From positions 18,453 through 82,452 of the forward strand of contig NZ_SUHQ01000033.1 of assembly GCF_004962245.1 (NCBI RefSeq): a DNA stretch of 64,000 bases, written 5' to 3'. The translations under genes and the position numbers were made by a program. Positions within the stretch are counted from its first letter, which is position 1; every line of letters starts with the position of its first letter. Positions 45,355 through 53,955 of the stretch are shown here, one piece after another. The notes under the pieces were generated by a model that saw only the letters and a list, made by a program, of their open reading frames with translations, did not search any database and was not told the origin of the DNA. Source of the DNA: Mesorhizobium sp. (GTDB lineage Bacteria; Pseudomonadota; Alphaproteobacteria; Rhizobiales; Rhizobiaceae).

Positions 45355-46497
45355 ATGAACCTACCGCTAGGATTAGATCCCGGCCGACAAGGGGGGGTAT
45401 ACCGCGAGAGCTGGTACGAGATCGACCTCGGCGCGATTAGGCACAACTACCATCAACTTCGTGCGCATCTAGCTGGGACAGTGAAAATATTCGCCTGCTT
45501 GAAACGCAATGGATACGGATGTGGAGCGGGGCCTGTAGCCCGGGCTTTGGCGACAGAGGGGGTTGACGGCTTTGCTGTCGCCTCTCTGCCGGATGCCATG
45601 GCCATTCGGAAAACTGGCATCGAGCTCCCAGTTCTGCTTTATCCCGGTCCTCTACCTAGATCGGCAAAAACAATTGAATCGCTCGGACTCACCGTTACCG
45701 TATCCAGCCTCGACGAGCTGGAGCGCTGGCGCGCCGCTATGAGCATCACCCGCGTTTTCGTTAAGGCGGATCTCGGGTTCTTCAGGGCTGGTGCCACACC
45801 GCAGGAGACGAGCCGACTTCTCGCAGCCGCGCACGCCTGTAGCGACGTCGAAGTACAGGGACTATACGCCCATCTAAGCGAGCTACCCACATCGACGTCT
45901 TCGCCGGCAAATGAGCAATTCGCCCGCCTGCAGTGCATTCTACACGAAGCGGAAGCGTCGGGCACCCGTCCTCCTATCGCCATGTTGTCGAGCACTGAAG
46001 GTTTGCTTCGGTATCCCGAGATGGATCTCAATGCCGTAGATCCCGGAGCGTTGTTTGTAGGTCTTGTCGAAACCGATCATCCAATGCGGCCTGTTAACCT
46101 GCGGCCTGCTCTTAAAGCCATTTCGACAAGCCTCGTTTCCGTCAAGCGGCTCGATGTTTCTCTAGGCCCGACACCAGATATACCCGGCTTTCGTTCGGGA
46201 ATGACCATTGGTGTGCTGGGCATGGGATGGGGGGATGGACTTCCGCGTCACCTCCCTTGTCACGCGGAGGCTTTGGTGAGGGGACAGCGTGCGCCCCTTC
46301 TTCCTCCCGCGCATCTCGAACACGTGCGCATTGATTTGACCGAGGTCCCCGATGCCAAGTTTGGTGACCAGGTGCTTCTGCTTGGGGAACAAAGACACCA
46401 CTCGATCACGCAGGACGAAGTCGCCGCTCAATGGGGCACAGATGTCGTCGGGCTTTATGTCCAACTCCGTGACCACATCCCGCGTATCTATGTCTGA
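45355..46497 (+). CDS. alanine-racemase-like PLP protein with altered active site
   Basis: A 380-residue fold-type III PLP protein of the alanine racemase family. Kept: SWYEIDLGAIRHNY, the PLP lysine in ACLKRNGYGCG (Lys50), KADLGFFRAG, GLYAHLSEL. Changed: the catalytic tyrosine block (normally GYADG) reads GMGWGDGLP, so Trp replaces the tyrosine that takes the opposite proton. The Arg that holds the PLP ring nitrogen (VRPGIxLYG) is Asp in NAVDPGALFVG. The usual NYE near the end is absent. A plain alanine racemase is therefore unlikely; a racemase of other specificity, an aldolase or a decarboxylase is possible. First gene of an operon with a polar amino acid ABC transporter, 189 bases after conserved block B. 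Confidence 0.82.
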   Translation: MNLPLGLDPGRQGGVYRESWYEIDLGAIRHNYHQLRAHLAGTVKIFACLKRNGYGCGAGPVARALATEGVDGFAVASLPDAMAIRKTGIELPVLLYPGPLPRSAKTIESLGLTVTVSSLDELERWRAAMSITRVFVKADLGFFRAGATPQETSRLLAAAHACSDVEVQGLYAHLSELPTSTSSPANEQFARLQCILHEAEASGTRPPIAMLSSTEGLLRYPEMDLNAVDPGALFVGLVETDHPMRPVNLRPALKAISTSLVSVKRLDVSLGPTPDIPGFRSGMTIGVLGMGWGDGLPRHLPCHAEALVRGQRAPLLPPAHLEHVRIDLTEVPDAKFGDQVLLLGEQRHHSITQDEVAAQWGTDVVGLYVQLRDHIPRIYV

Positions 46498-46584
46498 TAA
46501 AATTGGTCAAGCACCCTCTATGAATGTGTCCCGAACGGACCTGTTAGTCTCTTTCGTATGTTTCGTCCTCGGGAGTTGGCAGCA

Positions 46585-47397
46585 ATGACGGCAACAATCA
46601 GAGCAATTCCTCGCAATACAGTATCCGATGCAGCCGCCGAAGCGATCCACATCGAGGACCTGCATAAGACGTTTGGTACTCTACATGTATTGAAGGGGGT
46701 CTCGCTATCTGCACGCGACGGGGATGTGGTGGCGGTCATCGGCAGCAGTGGGTCGGGCAAATCAACCCTACTTCGCTGTATCAACTGCCTGGAAAGCCCG
46801 ACCAGTGGCGTTATCAGGGTGAATGGCGAGGAAATACGCCTCAAACCCGACGGCAATGGAAGCACCGTCCCGGCGGACCGAAAGCAGATCGAACGCATAC
46901 GTTCCAGGCTCGGGATGGTCTTTCAGAGCTTCAATCTCTGGAACCACCTGACCTTAATTGAAAACGTGATCGAGGTGCCTGTTAGTGTGCTTGGCGTGAA
47001 GCGAGAAAGGGCGACCGCTGAAGCCGAGAAGCTACTAGCGAGAGTGGGCCTGCTGGAGAAGCGGGATATCTACCCGGCATTTCTGTCCGGCGGTCAGCAG
47101 CAGCGCGGCGCAATCGCTCGCGCGCTCGCAGTCCAGCCACGCGTCATGCTCTTCGATGAACCAACCTCAGCGCTCGATCCTGAACTAGTTGGTGAGGTGC
47201 TAGCCGTCATTGCCGGTTTAGCCCGCGAAGGTCGCACAATGATCCTGGTCACACACGAAATGAAATTCGCCCGCGAGGTCGCGACACACGTGGTCTTTCT
47301 ACATGAGGGCCGCCTCGAAGAAGAAGGATCACCGGACGCATTGTTCAGCTCTCCGAAATCGGAGAGGCTTCAACAATTCATCCGCAGAGTTGGCTAG
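46585..47397 (+). CDS. polar amino acid ABC transporter, ATP-binding protein
   Basis: About 270 residues, HisP/GlnQ type. Seen: Walker A GSSGSGKSTLL, Q-loop FQSFNLWNHLTL, signature LSGGQQQR, Walker B VMLFDEPTSALDPEL, H-loop ILVTHEMKFAREV. ATG at 46585 has GGAG 8 bases upstream; an ATG at 46558 is also in frame but has no site. It drives the two permeases at 48370-49928 with the binding protein at 47429, and follows the racemase-like gene by 87 bases, so all five form one operon. Confidence 0.93.
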   Translation: MTATIRAIPRNTVSDAAAEAIHIEDLHKTFGTLHVLKGVSLSARDGDVVAVIGSSGSGKSTLLRCINCLESPTSGVIRVNGEEIRLKPDGNGSTVPADRKQIERIRSRLGMVFQSFNLWNHLTLIENVIEVPVSVLGVKRERATAEAEKLLARVGLLEKRDIYPAFLSGGQQQRGAIARALAVQPRVMLFDEPTSALDPELVGEVLAVIAGLAREGRTMILVTHEMKFAREVATHVVFLHEGRLEEEGSPDALFSSPKSERLQQFIRRVG

Positions 47398-47428
47398 CTG
47401 TTGGAAGCCAGAGTTAACCATAGTCAAG

Positions 47429-48226
47429 ATGGGAAAAATCAAAATGAAAATACTTTCCAAAATGACCATAGCAGGTGCCCTCTTGGGCACATGGACTCTA
47501 GTCGCGCAAGCTGAGCAGGTGAAGGTCGGAATCTCGGCAGAGCCCTACCCTCCATTCTCGTCCCTGGACGCCTCTGGGAAATGGGTCGGCTGGGAGATTG
47601 AACTCATCGGTGCGATCTGCTCCGAGGCAAAACTCGAGTGCATTATCAATCCGGTCTCCTGGGACGGGATCATTCCTTCTCTAACGTCCAAGAAAATCGA
47701 TGTCATCATGAGTTCGATGTCGATCACCAAGGAGCGCAAGAAGACGATCGGTTTCTCTGACAAGTACTATAGTGACAGCTCGTACGTGGTCGCCGGTCCG
47801 AAGGGACTTGCGATGGATCCCACGTCTGAAGGCCTCAAGGGCAAGATCCTTGGCGTTCAGGTCTCCACGAATGGCCAAATCTACGCCAGCAAGCATTTCG
47901 GAAACAGTTTGGCAGAAATCAAAACATACCAGACACAGGATGAGGCCAATCAGGACCTTGTCGCCGGTCGGATCGACGCAGTTTTAGCTAGCCCCATTAC
48001 CATTGGTCAATTCTTGAACACTGAACAAGGCAAGGCCTGCTGTCGGAAAAAAGGCACGGTTGCCAATGATCCGGAGATTATGGCGCCGGGCGTGGGCGCG
48101 GGTCTGCGTAAAGGGGACACCGAGCTCAGGGAAAAGATCAACGCCGCCATTAAAGGAATTCGTGCTAAGGGTAAGTACGACAAGATTACGAAGAAGTATT
48201 TCGACTTCGACATCTACGGCGGCTAA
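47429..48226 (+). CDS. periplasmic polar amino acid-binding protein
   Basis: About 265 residues with a signal peptide (KMTIAGALLGTWTLVAQAEQ; cleavage likely after AQA). The mature part has the family-3 solute-binding blocks VKVGISAEPYPPFSSLDASG, WVGWEIELIGAICSEAKLEC, WDGIIPSLTSKKIDVIMSSM and KERKKTIGFSDKYY. These are like those of lysine/arginine/ornithine- or opine-binding proteins. Two in-frame ATGs (47429, 47444) are possible; the signal starts at the second. It lies 31 bases after the ATPase gene. Ligand unknown; a cationic amino acid derivative fits the arginine-type genes of the neighbouring operon. Confidence 0.92.
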   Translation: MGKIKMKILSKMTIAGALLGTWTLVAQAEQVKVGISAEPYPPFSSLDASGKWVGWEIELIGAICSEAKLECIINPVSWDGIIPSLTSKKIDVIMSSMSITKERKKTIGFSDKYYSDSSYVVAGPKGLAMDPTSEGLKGKILGVQVSTNGQIYASKHFGNSLAEIKTYQTQDEANQDLVAGRIDAVLASPITIGQFLNTEQGKACCRKKGTVANDPEIMAPGVGAGLRKGDTELREKINAAIKGIRAKGKYDKITKKYFDFDIYGG

Positions 48227-48369
48227 AGGCACGCTTCTTTAGTAAATTCACCCTCGCAATCACCCGTGCATCCTAAGCAGGAGACAGAGCGGCCTCCTTC
48301 CTCACATCCCAGTGAGCGGCAGGATTGTGGCGAGGGTCAATCCTCAACGCTGTTTTGGAGGAGGCGTTC

Positions 48370-49122
48370 TTGACCGAATCTCTCTTGTTGCCACTGGCGC
48401 AGACCGGCGTCTTCGAGTTGCTTGCCCCCACGCCCCCTGGGTGGGGCGGGAACCTGCTCCGTGGCTTCATAAATTCCATGGGGATCGGGATGGGCGCCTT
48501 TGCCTTGGGATTGCTTATCGGCACCGGCGGCGCGTACGGTAAGCTCTACGGGGGAGCTGTGCTCCGCGACTTGCTCAAAGTCTACACCACACTCATCCGC
48601 GCCGTACCGGAACTGGTGCTGGTCCTGCTCATCTTTTTCGCTGTTCCGGATGTCATTAACCGTACTCTGGACACTCTGGGCTACAGGCCGATCGACGTCA
48701 GCGGGCTCGTAGCAGGCATCGCTGCGCTCGGTCTAGTACAAGGTGCATATGCGACAGAGGTGCTGCGCGGAGCGATACTCGCGGTGCCACAAGGCCAGAT
48801 TGAGGCAGGGCGGGCTTTTGGTATGACTCCGACCATGCTGATGCGACGCATCACTCTACCTGCTATGCTACCCTTCGCAATCCCAGGCCTCGCGAATCTC
48901 TGGCTGGTTGCGACCAAGAACACAGCTCTCCTGGCCGTTGTCGGCTTCAACGAACTGACACTGGAAACACGACAGGCTGCAGGCGCTACAAAAGCCTACT
49001 TCACCTTCTTCATGGCCGCTGGCGTGCTTTATCTATTGCTTACACTGATCTCCAACATCTTCATTGGACGGGTCGAGCATTGGGCAAGGCGGGGCCTGCC
49101 TCCAATTGCGGAGAGCCGCTGA
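48370..49122 (+). CDS. polar amino acid ABC transporter permease 1
   Basis: About 250 residues, HisQ/HisM type, with five or so hydrophobic helices and the EAA loop EAGRAFGMTPTMLMRRITLP. The start is placed at TTG 48370 because GGAGGAGG lies 5 bases upstream; the frame opens at another TTG at 48325. It overlaps the next permease (stop TGA and ATG share TGATG at 49120-49124), so both are translated together and form the membrane channel. Confidence 0.9.
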   Translation: MTESLLLPLAQTGVFELLAPTPPGWGGNLLRGFINSMGIGMGAFALGLLIGTGGAYGKLYGGAVLRDLLKVYTTLIRAVPELVLVLLIFFAVPDVINRTLDTLGYRPIDVSGLVAGIAALGLVQGAYATEVLRGAILAVPQGQIEAGRAFGMTPTMLMRRITLPAMLPFAIPGLANLWLVATKNTALLAVVGFNELTLETRQAAGATKAYFTFFMAAGVLYLLLTLISNIFIGRVEHWARRGLPPIAESR

Positions 49123-49928
49123 TGACGTATTCCACGACTACCTCAGCAAACAGCCGCCCGGTTGCGCGGCTCGAGGCACACCGTATCGTTTTAATCGCGA
49201 TAGGCATTGCCTTGGCCGCCACAGCCGCCGCCCTTATGCGCTGGGATTGGCTTCCCAACTACTACGCGCTTGCGATTGAGGGTCTATGGCGAACGGTTTT
49301 GATCCTAATCGTGACCTGCGCTATCGGCTTCGCGCTAGCTGTGCCGCTTGGGATGGCACAAGTTACGGGGCCGATTTGGCTCAGTCTCCCAGCAAAAGCT
49401 TTCTGCACCGTAATTCGAGGCACTCCGTTGCTTCTGCAACTTTGGTTGCTCTATTACGGCCTTGGCGCGCTTTTCCCACACTATCCATGGATTCGCGAGT
49501 CCAATCTCTGGCCTCTTTTTCGCCAGGCGTGGCCTTACGCTATACTCGCTCTGTCGCTTTCCTGCGCAGGCTATGAGGGAGAGGTTATGCGCGGTGCTTT
49601 TGCAGGCGTTCCGCTTGGCCAGCTCGAGGCCGCGCGTGCTTTCGGTATGAGCCGTTGGAAGGTATTTCGCCGGGTCTGGTTGCCGCAGGCAATCCATAAG
49701 GCGCTCCCGACATTGGCTGGCGAAACAGTGCTGCAGCTAAAATCGATGCCGCTCGTCGCTACTATCACCGTGGTCGATCTTTATGCCGTCGCGCTTCGAG
49801 TGCGTCAGGATACATACGTGATATACGAGCCATTGCTGCTGCTTGCAGTAGCATATATGACCCTGACGGGAGTGCTGGTATGGATCTTTAATCATCTTGA
49901 GGCACGTATTCCAGTTCGGGTGGGATGA
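49122..49928 (+). CDS. polar amino acid ABC transporter permease 2
   Basis: About 268 residues, HisM/GlnP type. A hydrophilic N terminus leads into a helix (RIVLIAIGIALAATAAALM), then VIRGTPLLLQLWLLYYGLG, the family block after the first periplasmic loop, and the EAA loop EAARAFGMSRWKVFRRVWLP. Start ATG at 49122 overlaps the stop of permease 1. Last gene of the operon. Confidence 0.92.
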   Translation: MTYSTTTSANSRPVARLEAHRIVLIAIGIALAATAAALMRWDWLPNYYALAIEGLWRTVLILIVTCAIGFALAVPLGMAQVTGPIWLSLPAKAFCTVIRGTPLLLQLWLLYYGLGALFPHYPWIRESNLWPLFRQAWPYAILALSLSCAGYEGEVMRGAFAGVPLGQLEAARAFGMSRWKVFRRVWLPQAIHKALPTLAGETVLQLKSMPLVATITVVDLYAVALRVRQDTYVIYEPLLLLAVAYMTLTGVLVWIFNHLEARIPVRVG

Positions 49929-49979
49929 CGCGTCGCTGGATGTCGTTCTCCCCCATGCTTTGCGCCATCATATCGTTCG

Positions 49980-50212
49980 CTGCGCCTCAAAAGAGTGCAG
50001 CGACGATTGGAGTACTCTTCGGCAAGGCGTTCGTCGGACCGATCGGCCACGGTCGTCCTCGTCCTCTATAGTTGGGCGATCCGTTTTTCCGCAAGGATCC
50101 GCGCCTTCTCCTCTAGAGGCCATTCGCGCCGCCGACCGGCGCCCGTGAGCACCTCGAACCGGCGCACCGGCTCCAAGTCGCCCGGCTTAAGCATAAGCTC
50201 TGAAACCGTCAT
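49980..50212 (-). pseudogene. IS66 TnpA-like remnant
   Basis: The minus strand from the ATG at 50212 reads MTVSELMLKPGDLEPVRRFE, VLTGAGRRREWPLEEKARIL and AEKRIAQL, then a stop. This is the N terminus of a second type of IS66 TnpA. The rest is deleted; it sits between the transporter operon and LysR remnant C. Confidence 0.7.
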
Positions 50213-50344
50213 ATGTGGAAGCCCTCAAAGGCTCCCAACATTGTCATTCACGCCGATCATGGATCGTGACGTCTCTTTCTTAAAAGAAACTTAGAGGCGA
50301 ACCCCGACTCTAAAGCGCAAAGAATGGTTCTCTTTGTATGCGCG

Positions 50345-50592
50345 GAATGTAAATTCGGGTCGCGCCGTCTGTGGTTGGAACAGGGCCGAGTGGATCTCCA
50401 GCGAAAAGCTTCTCATCAAAAACTTCAAACAGCTTGAGATGCCTGACTTACTGCCGACTGAGTAATTCGCAGTTCTCTGGCTGCCCATCGTGCGGCCCTG
50501 CGGCCCTCGTGGGAACGGTTTTTGTAAGCTCCCCAAAAACGCCGAGCGGCCTAAGCCCACGCTGCAGTTTAGGCTGAAATTCCCTGCCATTG
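50345..50592 (-). pseudogene. LysR gene, remnant C
   Basis: Minus-strand pieces match the intact LysR at 33943-34920 in order: AARELRITQSAVSQ, then after a frameshift HLKLFEVFDEKLFAGD and VPTT. The intact protein has AARELGITQSAVSQHLKLFE, EAVGERLFARD and VPTT at the same places. Frameshifts, a stop and loss of the ligand domain make it dead. It lies on the same side of block C as the intact gene lies of block A. Confidence 0.8.
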
Positions 50593-50659
50593 CGTTCGTC
50601 AGAATGTGTGGCTGCGAAGCGCGGGGATCTTTTTGCCTGCTATATCAGTCGAGGTAATA

Positions 50660-50722
50660 GGGTGTCACAAAAACTTAATAAATTGACTACCCTCGCGATT
50701 CCTCACATCCATTCGCATGCAA
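50660..50722 (+). promoter_or_regulatory. conserved LysR-associated block, copy C
   Basis: GGGTGTCACAAA, A, ACTTAATAAATT (50660-50684), TTCCT in the middle and GCATGCAA at 50715-50722, the same spacing as copies A and B. It stands 70 bases from LysR remnant C and 159 bases before the CapA-like gene that opens the next operon. Confidence 0.72.
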
Positions 50723-50880
50723 AAATTGTCCTGCGACGGAATACCTCGGACTTATGTGTGAGCTTACGTCAATGATGGATGGTCACCGCCTAGCGAAGCC
50801 ACAACATGTCAATTCCCATCAAAGCCTCTGGCACCCAGTGAGGCCGCCGCAGGCTCCGCCTTATAAGGTTCAATTCTATC

Positions 50881-52152
50881 ATGCTTCCACCATTCACTCT
50901 CGCCCTAACCGGACAGTCTCTGATCCACCACGACGTGCGACACGTATCGGATGAGGGTTTTACCGCAATCAAGGAACTAATCCAAAAAGCCGATGTTTCG
51001 TTCACAAACTTCGAGTCCACCATTCTTGGCCGGCACGGCGGATGGCCGTTGAAGGGTGCGTATTTTGGGTGCTCTCCAGCTGTCGTCTTGGATAGTTTGA
51101 GGGATATTGGCTTTAACGCGCTGGCGCTTTCCAATAATCATGCATTCGATCTTGGGCCTTCAGGAGTACTGTCCACACTTGAGGAAGTGGACGCTCGCGA
51201 TTTTCTTCATGCTGGAATTGGCGTCGATGCCAGCGACGCAAGTAAGGCCGGCATCAAGCAACTCGGCAAGAGAAAGGTAGCTCTCGTCGCGATGGATGCC
51301 GGCCCCGGACCAGCCATGATGTACGCTGACAATGCGACTGGCACCCGTCCTGCTCGACCAGGCGTGAACAAACTCGACGTCTCGCGGGTTTTCGAAGTTG
51401 ATGATGAAAAATTCATGAATCTGGTTTCCATTCAGAAAACTCTTCTGAGCAATCTCATGGAGCGCGGAAACTACGCGCAGCCGGACGATCCCCGCAAACT
51501 GACATCGCCCGATGAGCTCGACTTCTATGGAACTCGTTTCCGCCGAGCGCCTGTGAATGAGCGCAGGATCGTCATCGATGAGGCAAGTTTGCAAGGTCAG
51601 CTTACTACGATCCGAGAGGCTGCGGCAGCCGGCGCCTTTGTCATCGCCTACCTTCACCACCATCACTGGGAACCAGACTGGCGCGAAGTTCCCGCTTGGG
51701 TTCAGTCTTTCGCGCGATCTTGCGTCGATGCGGGAGCGAATGCGTTCGCCAGCCACGGCGCCCCTGTGCTGCAGCCCATCGAAATCTACCGCGGGGCGCC
51801 TATCTTCTATGGGTTGGGAAATTTCCTGTTTCATCTACCGGAAGGTGAGAACGAATGGAGTTTACCCGACATCTGGAAAAGCATTGTTGCGACATGCACC
51901 TTCGATGGCAACAACCAGTTACAGTCAATCGACCTCGCTCCAATTGTGATAGGGGGAGAGCAGCGGCTTAACCGCAGCAATTATCACGAGCGTATTTTTC
52001 CGGTGCCCGCTTCAAAAGGGCTGACTTATTCGATGCTCGAGGATCTAGCTCGACGTTCGCAAAGATACGGGACCAGAATGGTGTTGGAGGATGCTCGCGC
52101 AATCTTGCCCGACGCCAATGGGTGCAGCGCCGAGGTCCCCGGTAGCACGTAG
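50881..52152 (+). CDS. CapA-family (PGA_cap) metallophosphatase-like protein
   Basis: A 423-residue CapA/PgsA-type protein with the calcineurin-like fold. Seen: FTNFESTILG (metal Asn/Glu), ALSNNHAFDLG (Asn-His), AYLHHHHWEPDW (His cluster) and NAFASHGAPVLQPIEIYRGA (His), then GLGNFLFH. No signal peptide or anchor helix is seen, unlike PgsA of Bacillus, so it is probably cytoplasmic. CapA is linked to poly-gamma-glutamate, but many rhizobial members stand in catabolic operons. First gene after conserved block C; followed by AbgB-like hydrolase, ornithine cyclodeaminase, CtlX and DDAH. It may hydrolyse a gamma-glutamyl or phosphoryl bond in the same pathway. Confidence 0.88.
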   Translation: MLPPFTLALTGQSLIHHDVRHVSDEGFTAIKELIQKADVSFTNFESTILGRHGGWPLKGAYFGCSPAVVLDSLRDIGFNALALSNNHAFDLGPSGVLSTLEEVDARDFLHAGIGVDASDASKAGIKQLGKRKVALVAMDAGPGPAMMYADNATGTRPARPGVNKLDVSRVFEVDDEKFMNLVSIQKTLLSNLMERGNYAQPDDPRKLTSPDELDFYGTRFRRAPVNERRIVIDEASLQGQLTTIREAAAAGAFVIAYLHHHHWEPDWREVPAWVQSFARSCVDAGANAFASHGAPVLQPIEIYRGAPIFYGLGNFLFHLPEGENEWSLPDIWKSIVATCTFDGNNQLQSIDLAPIVIGGEQRLNRSNYHERIFPVPASKGLTYSMLEDLARRSQRYGTRMVLEDARAILPDANGCSAEVPGST

Positions 52153-52287
52153 CCGCGTCCATGCGACTCAACCAAGCGCCGCATCCGATCATTTATGCTG
52201 CATAGCCGCAGATGCGTCTGATGAGAGGAACGTATTTTCACGCCGCTCGATCGTGAGCGCGCGCAGACAGCGAGGAAAGAGTTCTAC

Positions 52288-53724
52288 ATGAACACCGACC
52301 GCCTGAGCCTTCATGAAATCGCCCGGCGCGTGGACGCCAAGAGCGCCGCCTACTGTGCGCTCAGTGATCGAATCTGGGCCATGTCGGAACTCGCCTTCGA
52401 GGAGCATCGCTCGGTCGCTGAGCAGATTGCCATGCTTGAAGGCGAGGGCTTTCGCATCACGAAAAGCGTCGGCGGCATGGCTACCGCCTTCGTGGCGGAA
52501 TATGGAAGCGGGGGGGCGATCGTCGGTTTTCTGGGAGAGTTCGATGCGCTGCCGGCTCTCGCTCAGGTTTCGGGCGTGACCGAGCACAAGCCCACCATGA
52601 AGGGAACGGCCGGCCATGGCTGCGGGCACAATCTCCTCGGTTCCGGGTCGGCGCTCGCGGCCGTGGCGTTGAAGGATGCGCTTGCGGCGGAAGCAATAGC
52701 GGGCACGGTACGCTATTACGGATGCCCAGCCGAGGAGAGCGGCTCCGGCAAGACTTTTATGGCTCGGGCCGGTCTCTTCGATGATCTCGACGCAGCCTTC
52801 TGCTGGCATCCGAGCGTGGTCAACGAGGTGCAGACTACTTCCGTGCTGGCCTGCATCCAGGCTTGCTTCCGCTTCACCGGTCGCGCGTCGCATGCGGCCG
52901 CTTCCCCCCACGTGGGCCGCAGCGCGCTCGACGCGGTGGAGTTGATGAATGTGGGCGTCAATTACATGCGCGAGCACATGCCCTCAGATGCGCGCGTGCA
53001 CTACGCCGTTACCAACACGGGCGGTGACGCGCCTAACGTGGTGCAGGCCTATGCGGAATCGCTCTACCTTGTGCGCTCGCCGCAGCTGCCGGATGCGGAG
53101 CGCCTGTTCGAGCGCGTGGAGAAAATCGCCGAAGGCGCGGCACTGATGACGGAAACGGCCGTTAATGTGCAGATCATGGATGCGACGTCGAACGTTCTGC
53201 CCAACAAGGCGTTGCAGGAGGTCATGTATGAGAACATGAACCGCCTCGGCGGCCCGGGCTTCGACGAGACGGATTATGCATTCGCCCAACAACTCCGGAA
53301 CAACGCGCTCACGGAGGAGGAGATTGTGGCGAGCGTTGGGCCGTACCGCCGTGCGCTGGCTACCCAGGTGCTGCACGATGGGCTGCTTCCCATGGTTACG
53401 CGCGAAGAGGTGATGATGGGCAGTACCGATGTGGGTGATGTGAGTTGGATCGTGCCCACAGTCCAGTGCCACACGGCCTGCTTTGCTATCGGTACACCAT
53501 TCCACACCTGGCAGCTCGTCACGCAAGGGAATCTGCCCGCCGCCCATAAGGGGATGGTGCTCGCGGCGAAAGCCATGTCCGTCACGGCAGCCGATTGCCT
53601 GCGCAATCCTGATATCATCGCCCGCGCCAAGGCCGAACTGAAGGAGCGTACCGGCGGGCGATGTTACATTTGCCCCATTCCGCCGGAGGTCACGCCCGAC
53701 AACCTGCGTGCTAGGGCGGCTTGA
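52288..53724 (+). CDS. M20-family hydrolase, AbgB-like
   Basis: A 478-residue metallopeptidase of the M20 family, AbgB (p-aminobenzoyl-glutamate hydrolase subunit B) type. Metal-site blocks: FLGEFDALPALAQ, GTAGHGCGHNLLGSGSALAA, YYGCPAEESGSGKTFMARAG, and the lid domain HPSVVNEVQTTSVLACIQ and GRASHAAASPHVGRSALDAV. The C-terminal STDVGDVSWIVPTVQ holds the last ligand. It should cut an amide between glutamate or another amino acid and an acyl/aryl group. No abgA or abgT is near, so the natural substrate may differ. It follows the CapA-like gene by 135 bases and precedes ornithine cyclodeaminase by 231. Confidence 0.92.
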   Translation: MNTDRLSLHEIARRVDAKSAAYCALSDRIWAMSELAFEEHRSVAEQIAMLEGEGFRITKSVGGMATAFVAEYGSGGAIVGFLGEFDALPALAQVSGVTEHKPTMKGTAGHGCGHNLLGSGSALAAVALKDALAAEAIAGTVRYYGCPAEESGSGKTFMARAGLFDDLDAAFCWHPSVVNEVQTTSVLACIQACFRFTGRASHAAASPHVGRSALDAVELMNVGVNYMREHMPSDARVHYAVTNTGGDAPNVVQAYAESLYLVRSPQLPDAERLFERVEKIAEGAALMTETAVNVQIMDATSNVLPNKALQEVMYENMNRLGGPGFDETDYAFAQQLRNNALTEEEIVASVGPYRRALATQVLHDGLLPMVTREEVMMGSTDVGDVSWIVPTVQCHTACFAIGTPFHTWQLVTQGNLPAAHKGMVLAAKAMSVTAADCLRNPDIIARAKAELKERTGGRCYICPIPPEVTPDNLRARAA

Positions 53725-53955
53725 TCCCGCTGTCTGCTAGATGGTTGACGGCGTGGCCACGACCGCACCGAGCGGCGCCACCTCCCGAGACACATTTTCT
53801 ATCGTTGATTGTGTTTCGTGATCACGAGTGACGAAGAGCCTCGATCTGGTTCGAACTCAACCGTTCAAGCGCGGTTGCACCGCCGTCCTCGTCATCGATC
53901 GAGTCGCTAGTCACATCTGCCGCATCATGGACGCCCCACAAGGAACTATCAAGCC

